Counted from the stretch's first letter, positions 28,312-36,468 are shown. The stretch: 64,000 nt of DNA from Pseudomonas mandelii (GCF_006438925.1 NZ_RCZA01000013.1:62001-126000), one strand, 5' to 3'. Notes: generated by a model not told the origin, from the sequence alone. Numbers and translations are program-made.

Positions 28312-28612
28312 TCGTCCACTCAGGCGATTGGCTGCACCCTTCGCCGATCCAGCCCATAACAGTGAGCTTGATGACAGGTTCTGTCCGGCGAATTTCGATT
28401 TGCTATTGAGTCATCTGGATCGGCTTTTTCGTTGATTGGATACTGCCAGGCACTACTGTCCGCCTATCAACAGCTAACAAACAGTTTGTTGTTTTTCTGT
28501 AGGTGAAACCTCTCAAGATAGTTCGGTAACCTGTTGATATTGTGTAACTCCTTTTCAGGCATGACTTCTGCAATAGGCTCTGGGTACTCACCCGAAACCC
28601 CGGAGTCGGCCC
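28312..28612. other. Intergenic region upstream of sfnB
   Basis: These 301 bases are A/T-richer than the flanks. They hold a possible terminator for the 27961 gene (GATCCAG around 28344 pairing with CTGGATC around 28416, followed by GGCTTTTTC) and a sigma-54-like promoter at 28556-28573. I see no open frame with coding character. Confidence 0.5.
28556..28573 (+). promoter_or_regulatory. Sigma-54-type -24/-12 promoter for sfnB
   Basis: CAGGCATGACTTCTGCAA has the invariant GG (28558) and GC (28570) separated by exactly 10 bases, as in the TGGCAC-N5-TTGC consensus. It ends 39 bases before the sfnB ATG. The sfn genes of P. putida are known to need sigma-54 and the activator SfnR, so the match is biologically sensible. 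Confidence 0.6.
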
Positions 28613-29815
28613 ATGACAGCCTCTGCCCAACCCTCTCGCACCGCCCACGTGATCCGCTCGGACGCCGAAGCCATCGCTGTCGCTCACAAGCTCGCCGCCC
28701 GCTTCGCCATTGAGGCCAGTGTCCGCGACCGTGAGCGACGCCTGCCAGTCGCCGAACTCGACGAATTCTCCGCCAGCGGCCTCTGGGGCATCACCGTTCC
28801 CAAGGAGTACGGCGGCGCCGGCGTTTCCTACGTGACCGTCGCGGAGGTGATCAAGATCATTTCCGCTGCCGACTCATCCCTCGGCCAGATTCCGCAAAAC
28901 CACCTCGGCGTACTCGACATCCTGCTGCAAACCGCCACCGAAGAGCAGAAGCGTTACTACTTCGGCAAAGTCCTGCAGGGCTATCGTTTCGGCAACGCCT
29001 TCTCCGAATCCAACAGCAAAAACGCCGGGGCCTTCGAAACCCGAATCCGTTTCGATAAAGACACCGCGCAAATCGATGGCGAAAAGTTCTACTGCACCGG
29101 CGCCTTGTTCGCGCACATCGTGCCAGCGGTGGCGGTCGATGAAGAGAACAAGGCCTTTATCGCCTTCATCGAGCGTGACACTCCCGGCTTGACCGTTATC
29201 GACAGCTGGGACGGTTTCGGCCAGCGCACCACGGCCAGCGGCGGTGTCACCCTGAACGCGGTGAAAGTCCCGCTCAGTGCGGTGATCCCGGCCCACAAGG
29301 CCTTCGACGAACCCACCGCCGACGGCCCGATTTCACAAATCATTCAGGCTGCCGTGGACACCGGCATTGCCGTCGGCGCCCTGGAAGAAACCAAACGCTA
29401 CGCCCGCGAAGCCCGACCATGGATCGACAGCGGACAGGATCACGGCTGGCAGGACCCGTTCAGTATCGCTGCGATCGGCGACCTTGAATGGCGGGTCCAC
29501 GGCACCGAAGCGATCCTCAAAAAGGCCGGTCGCGCCATTGACCATGCCTTGCTCAACCCCAACGAAGACACGGTGGCCCGCGCTTCGGTGGTGGTCGCCC
29601 AGGCCAAAGTGCTATCGGCCGAGATCGCCTTGCTTGCCAGCAGCAAACTCTTCGAGCTGGCCGGCACTCGCTCGGTGCTCGGCAAGTACAACCTCGATCG
29701 CCACTGGCGCAACGCCCGGACGCACACCTTGCACGATCCGGCACGCTGGAAATACCACCTGATCGGCAATTATCTGCTCAACGGCGTGAAGCCTGCGCGC
29801 CACGCCTGGAACTGA
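28613..29815 (+). CDS. sfnB: SfnB-family sulfur acquisition oxidoreductase
   Basis: The 400-residue flavoprotein belongs to the acyl-CoA dehydrogenase-like family that includes SfnB and DszC and is induced under sulfur limitation. Landmarks are WGITVPKEYGGAGVSYVTVAEVIKIISAADSSLGQIPQNH, FGNAFSESNSKNAGAFETRI and the C-terminal GTRSVLGKYNLDRHWRNARTHTLHDPARWKYHLIGNYLLNG. It probably takes part in release of sulfur from organosulfur compounds with reduced flavin. It is first in a run with two more related genes. Confidence 0.88.
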   Translation: MTASAQPSRTAHVIRSDAEAIAVAHKLAARFAIEASVRDRERRLPVAELDEFSASGLWGITVPKEYGGAGVSYVTVAEVIKIISAADSSLGQIPQNHLGVLDILLQTATEEQKRYYFGKVLQGYRFGNAFSESNSKNAGAFETRIRFDKDTAQIDGEKFYCTGALFAHIVPAVAVDEENKAFIAFIERDTPGLTVIDSWDGFGQRTTASGGVTLNAVKVPLSAVIPAHKAFDEPTADGPISQIIQAAVDTGIAVGALEETKRYAREARPWIDSGQDHGWQDPFSIAAIGDLEWRVHGTEAILKKAGRAIDHALLNPNEDTVARASVVVAQAKVLSAEIALLASSKLFELAGTRSVLGKYNLDRHWRNARTHTLHDPARWKYHLIGNYLLNGVKPARHAWN

Positions 29816-29825
29816 GGAGCCCACC

Positions 29826-30263
29826 ATGAACGCTTTGACTCAACCGATTGTTGCCGGGCAGACCCTGGCCAAAAGTCAGCATGATTTGCATAACGCTCGC
29901 AGCGTGCTTGATGCGACGTTGCGTTTCGTCCGGCAGCAGGCCCAAGCCACGGATGATCCTTACGTCATCAGCCGCTTCGGCGATTTGCACATCCGCATCG
30001 AAGTCGCCGCCGCGCTGCTCGAACGCGCCGAAGACTTTCTGAACAGCGTTGATGACGACACGGAAATCAGCGTCGCTATCGCCGAGTCGCACCTGGCCAG
30101 CGCCGACGCGCTAAATGCCGTCAGCAACGCTGAATTCGAACTCACCGGCCAACGCAGCGCATTGCCTGGATCGCTGGAGGATCCGTTGCGCTGGAAACTC
30201 CACCTGATCGGTAACTTCCGCCTCAACGGTATCCATCCTCCAAGCTTACGGAGTGCGGTTTGA
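29826..30263 (+). CDS. Stand-alone acyl-CoA dehydrogenase C-terminal domain protein
   Basis: The 145-residue protein corresponds only to the C-terminal helical domain of SfnB/DszC-like enzymes. Residues 28-100 are helical (ARSVLDATLRFVRQQAQATDDPYVISRFGDLHIRIEVAAALLERAEDFL). The end, DPLRWKLHLIGNFRLNGIHPPSL, parallels DPARWKYHLIGNYLLNG of the upstream sfnB. It lacks the flavin-binding N-terminal and beta domains. It is either a decayed duplicate or an accessory subunit. It overlaps the next gene (TGATG), and the frame is intact, which favours function. Confidence 0.8.
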   Translation: MNALTQPIVAGQTLAKSQHDLHNARSVLDATLRFVRQQAQATDDPYVISRFGDLHIRIEVAAALLERAEDFLNSVDDDTEISVAIAESHLASADALNAVSNAEFELTGQRSALPGSLEDPLRWKLHLIGNFRLNGIHPPSLRSAV

Positions 30264-31666
30264 TGGCCCGTGAAATTCGACTCAACGCGTTTGACATGAA
30301 CTGCGTCGGTCACCAGTCGCCAGGTTTGTGGGCGCATCCGCGGGATCGCTCCTGGCAGTACAAGGATCTGGAGTACTGGACCGATCTGGCGAAAACCCTC
30401 GAACGCGGCAAGTTTGACGGTTTGTTCATCGCCGACGTGTTGGGCATCTACGACGTCTACAACGGTAATGGTGACGCGGCGATCCGTCAGGCGGCGCAAG
30501 TGCCGGTCAACGATCCGCTGCAATTGATTCCGCCGATGGCGCTGGTCACCGAGCATCTGGGGTTCGGCCTGACCGCCTCGCTGTCCTTCGAACACCCGTA
30601 TCCGTTCGCCCGACGCCTGTCGACGCTCGACCATCTGACCAAGGGCCGCGCCGGCTGGAACATCGTCACCTCTTATCTGGAAAGCGGTGCGAAGAACCTC
30701 GGCCAGAAAAACCAGACCGAACACGACGCCCGTTACGACTTCGCCGAAGAGTACCTGGAGGTTTGCTACAAACTCTGGGAAGGCAGTTGGGAAGAGGGCG
30801 CCATCCTGCGCGATCGTGAACGGCGGATCTTCAGCGACCCGAGCAAAATCCACGAGATCCGGCACGTCGGTAAGCACTTTCAGGTGCCGGGCATTCATCT
30901 TTGCGAACCTACGCCGCAACGCACGCCGGTTCTCTATCAGGCTGGCGCATCGAGTCGCGGCAAGCAATTCGCGGCTGAGCATGCCGAGTGCGTGTTCGTC
31001 GCTGCGCCGTCGAAAGTGCTGCTGAAGAAAACCGTTGCCGACATCCGTCGTCGCGCTGCCGAGGCCGGCCGCGATCCGTCGAAGATTCTGATCTTCAACC
31101 TGCAAACCGTGATCCTTGGCGAGACTGATGCCAAGGCCAAGGCCAAGTTCGAGGAATACAAAACCTGGGTCAGTTACGAAGGGGCAATGGCGCTGATTTC
31201 GGGCTGGACCGGGATTGATTTCAGCCAGTTCAAACCGGATGAACCGCTCAAGCATGTGCACACCAACGCGATTCAATCGGCGGTGGAAGCGTTTTCCACG
31301 GCGGACCCGAACAAGGTCTGGACCCCCAACGAACTGGCTGACTGGGTGGGCATCGGCGGTTTTGGTCCGTTGTTTGTCGGCAGCCCCGAGACCGTCGCCG
31401 ATTTGCTGCAGGAGTGGGTCGAGGAGACCGATGTGGACGGCTTTAACCTGGCCTATGCATTGACTCACGAAACCTTCATCGACGCCGTGGAATTACTGGT
31501 GCCGGAGTTGCAGAAGCGTGGGGTGTACAAGACCGAATACGCGCCGGGGACCTTGCGCGAGAAGTTGTTCGGGGAACGGGCGAGATTGCCGGAGATCCAT
31601 CCGGGAGCGGGTTATCGAGACCTGGCGGCGTTGCGGCAGCAGGAAAAGAAAGTGGCGTCCGCATAG
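30263..31666 (+). CDS. LLM-class flavin-dependent monooxygenase (NtaA/DszA type)
   Basis: The 467-residue protein belongs to the bacterial-luciferase-like NtaA/SnaA/DszA/SoxA subfamily. It starts MAREIRLNAFDMNCVGHQSPGLW and contains LTASLSFEHPYPFARRLSTLDHLTKGRAGWNIVTS, the family core. It uses FMNH2 and O2, supplied by a separate reductase, to oxidise a sulfone or amine-type substrate. With sfnB alongside, organosulfur cleavage is likely. The ATG shares a base with the preceding stop and has GGAG about 8 bases upstream. No flavin reductase is adjacent. Confidence 0.88.
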   Translation: MAREIRLNAFDMNCVGHQSPGLWAHPRDRSWQYKDLEYWTDLAKTLERGKFDGLFIADVLGIYDVYNGNGDAAIRQAAQVPVNDPLQLIPPMALVTEHLGFGLTASLSFEHPYPFARRLSTLDHLTKGRAGWNIVTSYLESGAKNLGQKNQTEHDARYDFAEEYLEVCYKLWEGSWEEGAILRDRERRIFSDPSKIHEIRHVGKHFQVPGIHLCEPTPQRTPVLYQAGASSRGKQFAAEHAECVFVAAPSKVLLKKTVADIRRRAAEAGRDPSKILIFNLQTVILGETDAKAKAKFEEYKTWVSYEGAMALISGWTGIDFSQFKPDEPLKHVHTNAIQSAVEAFSTADPNKVWTPNELADWVGIGGFGPLFVGSPETVADLLQEWVEETDVDGFNLAYALTHETFIDAVELLVPELQKRGVYKTEYAPGTLREKLFGERARLPEIHPGAGYRDLAALRQQEKKVASA

Positions 31667-31688
31667 AAGACTCGAACACCACACAAAT

Positions 31689-31786
31689 CCCCTGTGGGAG
31701 CGAGCCTGCTCGCGAAGAGGCCGGCAAATTCAACATTGATGCTGACTGATCCACCGCTTTCGCGAGCAGGCTCGCTCCCACAGGGG
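31689..31786. repeat. REP pair, GTGGGAGCGAGC type
   Basis: CCCCTGTGGGAGCGAGCCTG...CTCGCGAA and its complement lie about 40 bases apart. The spacer contains ATTCAACATTGATG, also present in the spacer of the pair at 34923. It follows the monooxygenase gene. Confidence 0.9.
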
Positions 31787-31858
31787 ACGGTGGTGTTTTA
31801 CAGATCTCAGCCCAGCGGACCACCGCACGCTTTTGCCCATGAACAGGAGGTCAATCCC

Positions 31859-32764
31859 ATGAGCGTGCACGAACTCAAACGTCCGCCAATCGCGGACATC
31901 ACCGAGTGGCGAGTGGAAGTGCCCCAGGCGTTGGAGCAATTGCGCCACTGGGCTCAGGTCAGCCCCTTGCAACCGGCCTTGCGCCACAAACGCCATGGCC
32001 AGTGGTTCGTCTGGCGCTGGATCGATGCCTTGCGCGATGTCGAGCGTTTGGCCGACGGGTTGAGTCAGCAAGGATTCACAAAAGAATCGCGTCTGGTGTT
32101 GAGCGGCGCCTTCGAGCCGAATCTATTGCTGCTGGCCCTGGCATCGCAACACATCGGCGGTGAGTTGCTGACCTTCCCGGATAACCTCGACCCCGAATCA
32201 CTGCACAAAAATCTATGGCGCAGCCGTCCCACTCACGCGTTCGTCCAGGACCGACAGACCCGACAACACTGGCTCAACGAAGGCCAGTCGCTGCTGAACT
32301 TCGCTGATCTGCTCGGTCCGGTTGAACTCCCGCAACGCCTGAACCGCTGGGCACAAGGCAAGCCATTGTGGAGTGAAGAGGGCACCCAATGGCAGGCCGG
32401 CCTCAGCGTTTTGCTCGAGCATTGGCTGACCAGCGGCCAATCATTGGCCTTCCCGGAAAGCCCCGACAGTGCCAGCCGCGACCGTCGTGAAGTGGCACCC
32501 TCGGGATTGCTGTTATCGGCCGAGCGCCTGCAATTGCTGGCCGCCGAAATCGACAGCCGTCTCGCCCCACAAGGCACCTGGCGGCGACGCCTCTGCGACT
32601 GGGCCATCGCCCACCCGGAAAAAGGCCTGCAACGCCTGATCAAAAACCGCGTTCGCGGACGGCTGGGTTTTCAAAACCTGCATTTCATCTGGCAAGCCAC
32701 GCGCGCCCCCGACGCGCAACCTGCGCCTGCCTGGCTATCCGAATTCAAACGGGACATCGCATGA
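31859..32764 (+). CDS. Truncated AMP-binding (acyl-CoA synthetase-like) protein
   Basis: The 301-residue product resembles the N-terminal part of long-chain acyl-CoA synthetases: RHKRHGQWFVWRWIDALRDVERLADGLSQQGF, then LALASQHIGGELLTFPDNLDPESL, and a C-terminal block CDWAIAHPEKGLQRLIKNRVRGRLGF. Such enzymes usually have about 600 or more residues. The nucleotide-binding P-loop (YTSGTTG-like) is reduced to APSGLLLSAERL, and no YGxTE motif exists. It is therefore probably inactive in adenylation. AGGAGG precedes the ATG. It overlaps the following livG-like remnant by ATGA, a remnant of operon coupling. Confidence 0.7.
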   Translation: MSVHELKRPPIADITEWRVEVPQALEQLRHWAQVSPLQPALRHKRHGQWFVWRWIDALRDVERLADGLSQQGFTKESRLVLSGAFEPNLLLLALASQHIGGELLTFPDNLDPESLHKNLWRSRPTHAFVQDRQTRQHWLNEGQSLLNFADLLGPVELPQRLNRWAQGKPLWSEEGTQWQAGLSVLLEHWLTSGQSLAFPESPDSASRDRREVAPSGLLLSAERLQLLAAEIDSRLAPQGTWRRRLCDWAIAHPEKGLQRLIKNRVRGRLGFQNLHFIWQATRAPDAQPAPAWLSEFKRDIA

Positions 32765-32880
32765 GCTCGACCGATTCCATCCTGCAAGTCAGCGGTATTC
32801 CTCTGTCCTACTTTGGTACTGCTTGATGAACCTTCCATGGTTTGGCGCCTATTATCGTCCAAGAGATTTTTGAGATGAAA
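32761..32880 (+). pseudogene. Deletion remnant of LivG/LivF-type ABC ATPase genes
   Basis: An ATG overlapping the previous stop begins MSSTDSILQVSGIPLS, the typical N-terminus of a branched-chain-amino-acid-type ATPase. The frame ends after 21 residues. In another frame from 32813 the DNA encodes LVLLDEPSM and then, after one missing base at 32840, LAPIIVQEIFE. Together these are the Walker B region of LivF (LLDEPSMGLAPIIVQEIFE). So roughly one or more ATPase genes were reduced to about 120 bases by internal deletion plus a frameshift. Nothing functional remains. Confidence 0.75.
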
Positions 32881-32900
32881 CACTGAGCAGTGAGAACGCC

Positions 32901-34340
32901 ATGACTGAAACCCAAAGCGGACAGGCCACCGACGCCATCCGCCACGCGGACATCCTGATCGTCGGCGGCGGCCTCAGCGGCGCAATGCTGGCGGCGCAGT
33001 TGCTGCGCCTGCCGGGCAAACGCCAGGTGCTGGTGATCGAACCCCGCGCCGAACTGGGACGGGGCGAGGCGTATAGCGCGGTCGAATTGGGCCATACGCT
33101 CAACGGCAATGCGGCGCGGATGAGCGTCGACCCGGACAACGCCGACGACCTGACCCAATGGCTGGCCGAGTACATCGCGGCCGGCGGCTGGCCGGAGTCT
33201 GACGAGCAACATGTGCCGGTCAGCGAATTGTTCCCGCCGCGGGGGATTTTCGGCCTGTACGTGCAGCAGCGGCTGGCCGAAGCGCGAGCGGTGGGGGCGT
33301 TGAATGGGTCAACGGTCGAGCATGTGCGGGCCGAGGTCGTTGACCTGCAAACCCGAGACGATTCTGTGTTGCTGACGTTGAGTGACGGGCAGCACTTGCA
33401 GGGCGCTTATGCGGTGTTGGCCACGGGGATGTTTCCCGCCGCGCGTACGCCACAGACCGAGTCCAGCGGCTTGAACGCGGCGGCACTTGATCCGTGGGAT
33501 GTCACCGCCATGCAACAGCTCGATCCGCAGTCGACCGTGCTCATCATCGGTTCGGGCCTGACCATGGTCGATGCCGTGGTGTCGCTGGAACAGGCCGGGC
33601 ATCGCGGGCCGATCGAAGTGTTTTCCCGACATGGCTTGCTGCCTCACGTGCGTCGGCAACCTCCGGCCTGGGCAGACTTTCTCGCCGAGGATCAGAGCAT
33701 TCGCACACCGCGACAGCTGGTGCGCGAACTGCGTCGGCATTGCCGGGACGCCATCGCTCAAGGCATCGACTGGCAGGCGCCGCTCGACACGGTGCGGGCG
33801 CATATCGGCCGCTTGTGGAATCAGGCAACGGATGTGCAGCGTCGACAGTTTGTGCGACATGTGCGGCCGTGGTGGGAAAGCCATCACCACCGCTCGCCGC
33901 CGTTGAGTGCCGAACTGGTGGAGCGATTGCACAAGGAAGGGCGGTTGCGGATTCAGGCGGCGTCGTTCAAAGGGTTGGAGCCTTCCTCGGGCGGTGAAGT
34001 CAGTATCCGCATCCGTCGTCGGGGTGAGGCAGAAACCACCGTTGTCAGCGGCGCGGCATTGATCAATTCCAGCGGCATCGAATACGACTGGCGGCGGGTC
34101 GCCCGACCGCTGCCACAGCAACTGCTGGCCCGCGGACTTGTTCGGCCGGGGCCGTTGGCGCTGGGGATTGCGGCGGCAGTCGATGGCGCGGTGCTGGATG
34201 CAGATGCACACGTCGCCAGCCGTCTGTTCGCCATGGGGCCACCGTTGCGCGGCATCTGGTGGGAAAGCACCGCAGTGACTGACGTCGCGAGCCAGGCCAA
34301 GGCGCTCGCCGCTCGCCTGACAACAACGCCGGCCCTGTAG
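32901..34340 (+). CDS. FAD/NAD(P)-binding oxidoreductase
   Basis: The 479-residue protein has a classical N-terminal dinucleotide fold (ADILIVGGGLSGAMLAAQLL) with LGRGEAYSAVELGHTLNGNAARMS, as in the FAD-NAD(P)-binding (NAD_binding_9) family. A second Rossmann motif occurs at about residue 213 (VLIIGSGLTMVDAVVSL). The substrate is unknown. It follows the livG/F scar directly on the same strand and may belong to the sulfur cluster. A terminator follows. Confidence 0.82.
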   Translation: MTETQSGQATDAIRHADILIVGGGLSGAMLAAQLLRLPGKRQVLVIEPRAELGRGEAYSAVELGHTLNGNAARMSVDPDNADDLTQWLAEYIAAGGWPESDEQHVPVSELFPPRGIFGLYVQQRLAEARAVGALNGSTVEHVRAEVVDLQTRDDSVLLTLSDGQHLQGAYAVLATGMFPAARTPQTESSGLNAAALDPWDVTAMQQLDPQSTVLIIGSGLTMVDAVVSLEQAGHRGPIEVFSRHGLLPHVRRQPPAWADFLAEDQSIRTPRQLVRELRRHCRDAIAQGIDWQAPLDTVRAHIGRLWNQATDVQRRQFVRHVRPWWESHHHRSPPLSAELVERLHKEGRLRIQAASFKGLEPSSGGEVSIRIRRRGEAETTVVSGAALINSSGIEYDWRRVARPLPQQLLARGLVRPGPLALGIAAAVDGAVLDADAHVASRLFAMGPPLRGIWWESTAVTDVASQAKALAARLTTTPAL

Positions 34341-34387
34341 CAGCTGCTACAGATATCTCGAGTCTGTATTTCAACACTAAAGACAAG

Positions 34388-34420
34388 AAACCCCGGGGAG
34401 ATCGGATCTACCCGGGGTTT
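34388..34420. terminator. Bidirectional terminator
   Basis: AAACCCCGGG and CCCGGGGTTT form a G/C-rich stem around GAGATCGGATCTA, flanked by A-rich and T-rich bases. It lies between the convergent oxidoreductase gene and the small secreted-protein gene and can serve both. Confidence 0.8.
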
Positions 34421-34448
34421 GTTGTTTCAAGCGGCGCAACGCCGTTGA

Positions 34449-34673
34449 TCAATAACGCTGATACTTCGACCCGAACTCAGGGCGGTTTTCAGCAACGTAG
34501 AGCTTGCTCACCTGGCTGTCTTTTTGATCAACACCGACGGTGTTCACGTTCAGTGTGGCCGGTTGACTGACTTTGGCCGCTGCAACGACCTGCGAGGTGG
34601 CGTGAGGGGAGGCGATGGCGGAGGTAGCGCCAAGAACCGAAAGGGCGAAACCAAGACCGATGATGCTTTTCAT
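34449..34673 (-). CDS. Small secreted protein with AENRxEFGSKYQRY tail (1)
   Basis: The 74-residue precursor has a signal peptide (MKSIIGLGFALSVLGATSAIA, cleavage near SAIAS) and a short mature chain of about 50 residues. It ends KLYVAENRPEFGSKYQRY. That tail matches the tail of the neighbouring gene at 35044 in all but one of 15 positions, while the rest of the two proteins is unrelated. It starts at ATG 34673 with GGAG upstream. It has no cysteines. Function is unknown. A GTGGGAGCGAGC REP pair separates it from its partner. Confidence 0.8.
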   Translation of the reverse strand: MKSIIGLGFALSVLGATSAIASPHATSQVVAAAKVSQPATLNVNTVGVDQKDSQVSKLYVAENRPEFGSKYQRY

Positions 34674-34922
34674 GATGGTGCTCCAGAGCGTGGGGAGAAG
34701 ATGGGGCCACTGTAGTGCTGGAGCATCGCGATGAAAAAACACCCTGACGCATAGTTGTTATCGAGCGCGTTGATCCACTGTCAGCGGGGTGTGTTGTCGC
34801 TGAGCCAGCGCTGCTTGAGTTGTTCCAGACGCCCATCGCGGTTCATCTCGTCAAATGTCCCGAGGAATTGTCGGGGCTTTTGCGTCAGATCTCAGGACTT
34901 ATGGCTGTGGCTTGACACAATC

Positions 34923-35018
34923 AACTGTGGGAGCGAGCTTGCTCGCGATGGCGGTGTGCCATTCAACATTGATGTTGATTGACAGGGCCTCATCGCGAGC
35001 AAGCTCGCTCCCACAGTT
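34923..35018. repeat. REP pair between the two secreted-protein genes
   Basis: AACTGTGGGAGCGAGCTTGC...TCGCGATG and its complement form long arms around GCGGTGTGCCATTCAACATTG and following bases. The spacer shares ATTCAACATTGATG with the pair at 31689. Confidence 0.9.
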
Positions 35019-35043
35019 GATCCTCGTTGTGGGAAGGTTTTGA

Positions 35044-35346
35044 TCAATACCGCTGATATTTCGAGCCGAACTCGGCGCGATTTTCCGCGACAACTACTCC
35101 ACCGCGTACCGCAATGCTCGGGCTGACCAATGCCACACGTTCGCGCAGTTCTTGCAGACGGTCGGCACCGCCTTCGGCCACGCGATTCTCGATCAGACGA
35201 TCGGAGCCGCCTTCCACCAGCAGTTGTTGAACCTGGCCAAGGGACGCAGCATTGCCGGTGTGGGCCGACGCCAGGCTCGACAGGCCGAGACCACTAACCA
35301 GTGCCAGACCGAGTGCCAGGGACGAGACTTTCGAGAAGTTGAACAT
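35044..35346 (-). CDS. Small secreted protein with AENRxEFGSKYQRY tail (2)
   Basis: The 100-residue precursor has a signal peptide (MFNFSKVSSLALGLALVSGLGLSSLASA). Its mature part carries an imperfect repeat (EGGSDRLIENRVAEGGADRLQELRERV) and ends GGVVVAENRAEFGSKYQRY. The tail matches the 34449 protein. GGAGA lies 7 bases before the ATG. The upstream region contains a TTTGTATCCGTCTGTAT element at 35485-35501, also found near the regulator gene. Function is unknown; export to periplasm or exterior is inferred. Confidence 0.82.
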   Translation of the reverse strand: MFNFSKVSSLALGLALVSGLGLSSLASAHTGNAASLGQVQQLLVEGGSDRLIENRVAEGGADRLQELRERVALVSPSIAVRGGVVVAENRAEFGSKYQRY

Positions 35347-35484
35347 GGGTAATTCTCCGTGCGTTTAGTTTGAGTGGGTCGGTAGCTGCTGCTATCCGGT
35401 GATCACAGTTAAACGCTCGGGTGTATCGGTGATGTGTGCTCGAACAAGCCGAAATCGGCGTCTGCGTATCTGTCGCGGGTTCTT

Positions 35485-35501
35485 ATACAGACGGATACAA
35501 A
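35485..35501 (-). promoter_or_regulatory. TTTGTATCnnnCTGTAT element, copy 1
   Basis: On the minus strand this reads TTTGTATCCGTCTGTAT, pointing towards the secreted-protein gene whose ATG is 138 bases downstream. A second copy differing only in the three central bases is at 36308-36324. The GTATC-type half-sites are spaced about one helical turn, as for OmpR-family regulator sites. Binding by the adjacent regulator is inferred. Confidence 0.5.
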
Positions 35502-35543
35502 ACCCTATGAAAAAGTCTCCTCAGGTTCTGCTGGGGGAGCGCT

Positions 35544-36284
35544 TCATGATTCTGCGCCGAGCAATTCCACAGGGTAGGAGAACACGTAGCCTTCGCTGCG
35601 CACGGTTTTGATGTAGGTCGATTCCCGTGAGTCATCCATCAATCGCTGGCGCAGACGGCTGACCAGCAAATCAATCGAGCGGTCGAACAGGTCGGCGTCG
35701 CGACCCTGGGTCAGGTTGAGCAACTGGTCACGGCTGAGCACCCGTTGCGGGTGATCGAGGAACACCCGCAGCAGACGGTATTCGGCGCCACTGAGGGCCA
35801 CCATCGTGCCGTCTTCGTCGAGCAAGTGCCGGGCGGTGGTGTCCAGGCGCCAGCGGCCGAAGCCCAGCAGCCGGCCGCTTTCGGTGATCAGCAGGTTGGG
35901 CGGCAACATCCGGGTGCGGCGCAACACGGCATTGATCCGCGCGAGCAATTCGCGGGCGGCGAAGGGTTTTGTCAGGTAGTCGTCGGCGCCCATTTCCAGG
36001 CCGAGGATGCGATCGGTTTCGTCGTTGCGTGCGGTGAGCATCAGGATCGGTGTGGCTTTGTGTTTGCCCGAGCGCAGTTCACGGCACAGCAGCAGGCCGT
36101 CATCGCCGGGCATCATGATGTCCAGCACGATCAGGTCCACCTGATTGGCTTCCAGAAAACTGCGCATCTGCCGGCCATCGGCGACCATGGTGGTTCGCAG
36201 TCCGTTCTTCTTCAGGTAATTGCCGACCAGCTCGCGAATCTCCCGGTCGTCGTCGACGATCAGGATGTGGTTCACATGTTCCAT
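35544..36284 (-). CDS. OmpR-family response regulator, no adjacent kinase
   Basis: The 246-residue regulator has an N-terminal receiver domain (ILIVDDDREIRELVGNYL with acidic pocket, phospho-acceptor Asp in LIVLDIMMPGDDG near residue 54, conserved Lys in YLTKPFAARELLAR). Its C-terminal winged helix (LSGAEYRLLRVFLDHPQRVLSRDQLLNLT...VSRLRQRL...IKTVRSEGYVFSYPV) binds DNA. No histidine kinase gene is adjacent. A GTATC direct repeat lies 24 bases upstream of its start, so it may regulate itself as well as the flanking secreted-protein genes. Confidence 0.9.
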   Translation of the reverse strand: MEHVNHILIVDDDREIRELVGNYLKKNGLRTTMVADGRQMRSFLEANQVDLIVLDIMMPGDDGLLLCRELRSGKHKATPILMLTARNDETDRILGLEMGADDYLTKPFAARELLARINAVLRRTRMLPPNLLITESGRLLGFGRWRLDTTARHLLDEDGTMVALSGAEYRLLRVFLDHPQRVLSRDQLLNLTQGRDADLFDRSIDLLVSRLRQRLMDDSRESTYIKTVRSEGYVFSYPVELLGAES

Positions 36285-36307
36285 CGCTCAAGCCTCTTGT
36301 TGTTCGC

Positions 36308-36324
36308 TTTGTATCGCACTGTAT
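36308..36324 (+). promoter_or_regulatory. TTTGTATCnnnCTGTAT element, copy 2
   Basis: TTTGTATCGCACTGTAT reads towards the DUF2790 gene, whose ATG lies 144 bases downstream. It also sits just upstream of the divergent regulator gene. Copy 1 has the same sequence outside the three-base centre and nearly the same distance to its gene. Confidence 0.5.
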
Positions 36325-36468
36325 CTCGCGCCCCCGGAGACACCTTACGCCTTATTAATTCCGGTTCTACGACACATGGCAGATACCTCGGGCCGATTAA
36401 ATGGGTTCCATCGAGACAACACAGCTGCCTCGCAACCACCGCCCATTTGCAACCCTGAGGAAATCACC

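Noticed and set aside
34923..35018. CRISPR-like repeat structure
   Set aside because: Only two inverted arms exist and there are no regularly spaced direct repeats; it is a REP pair.
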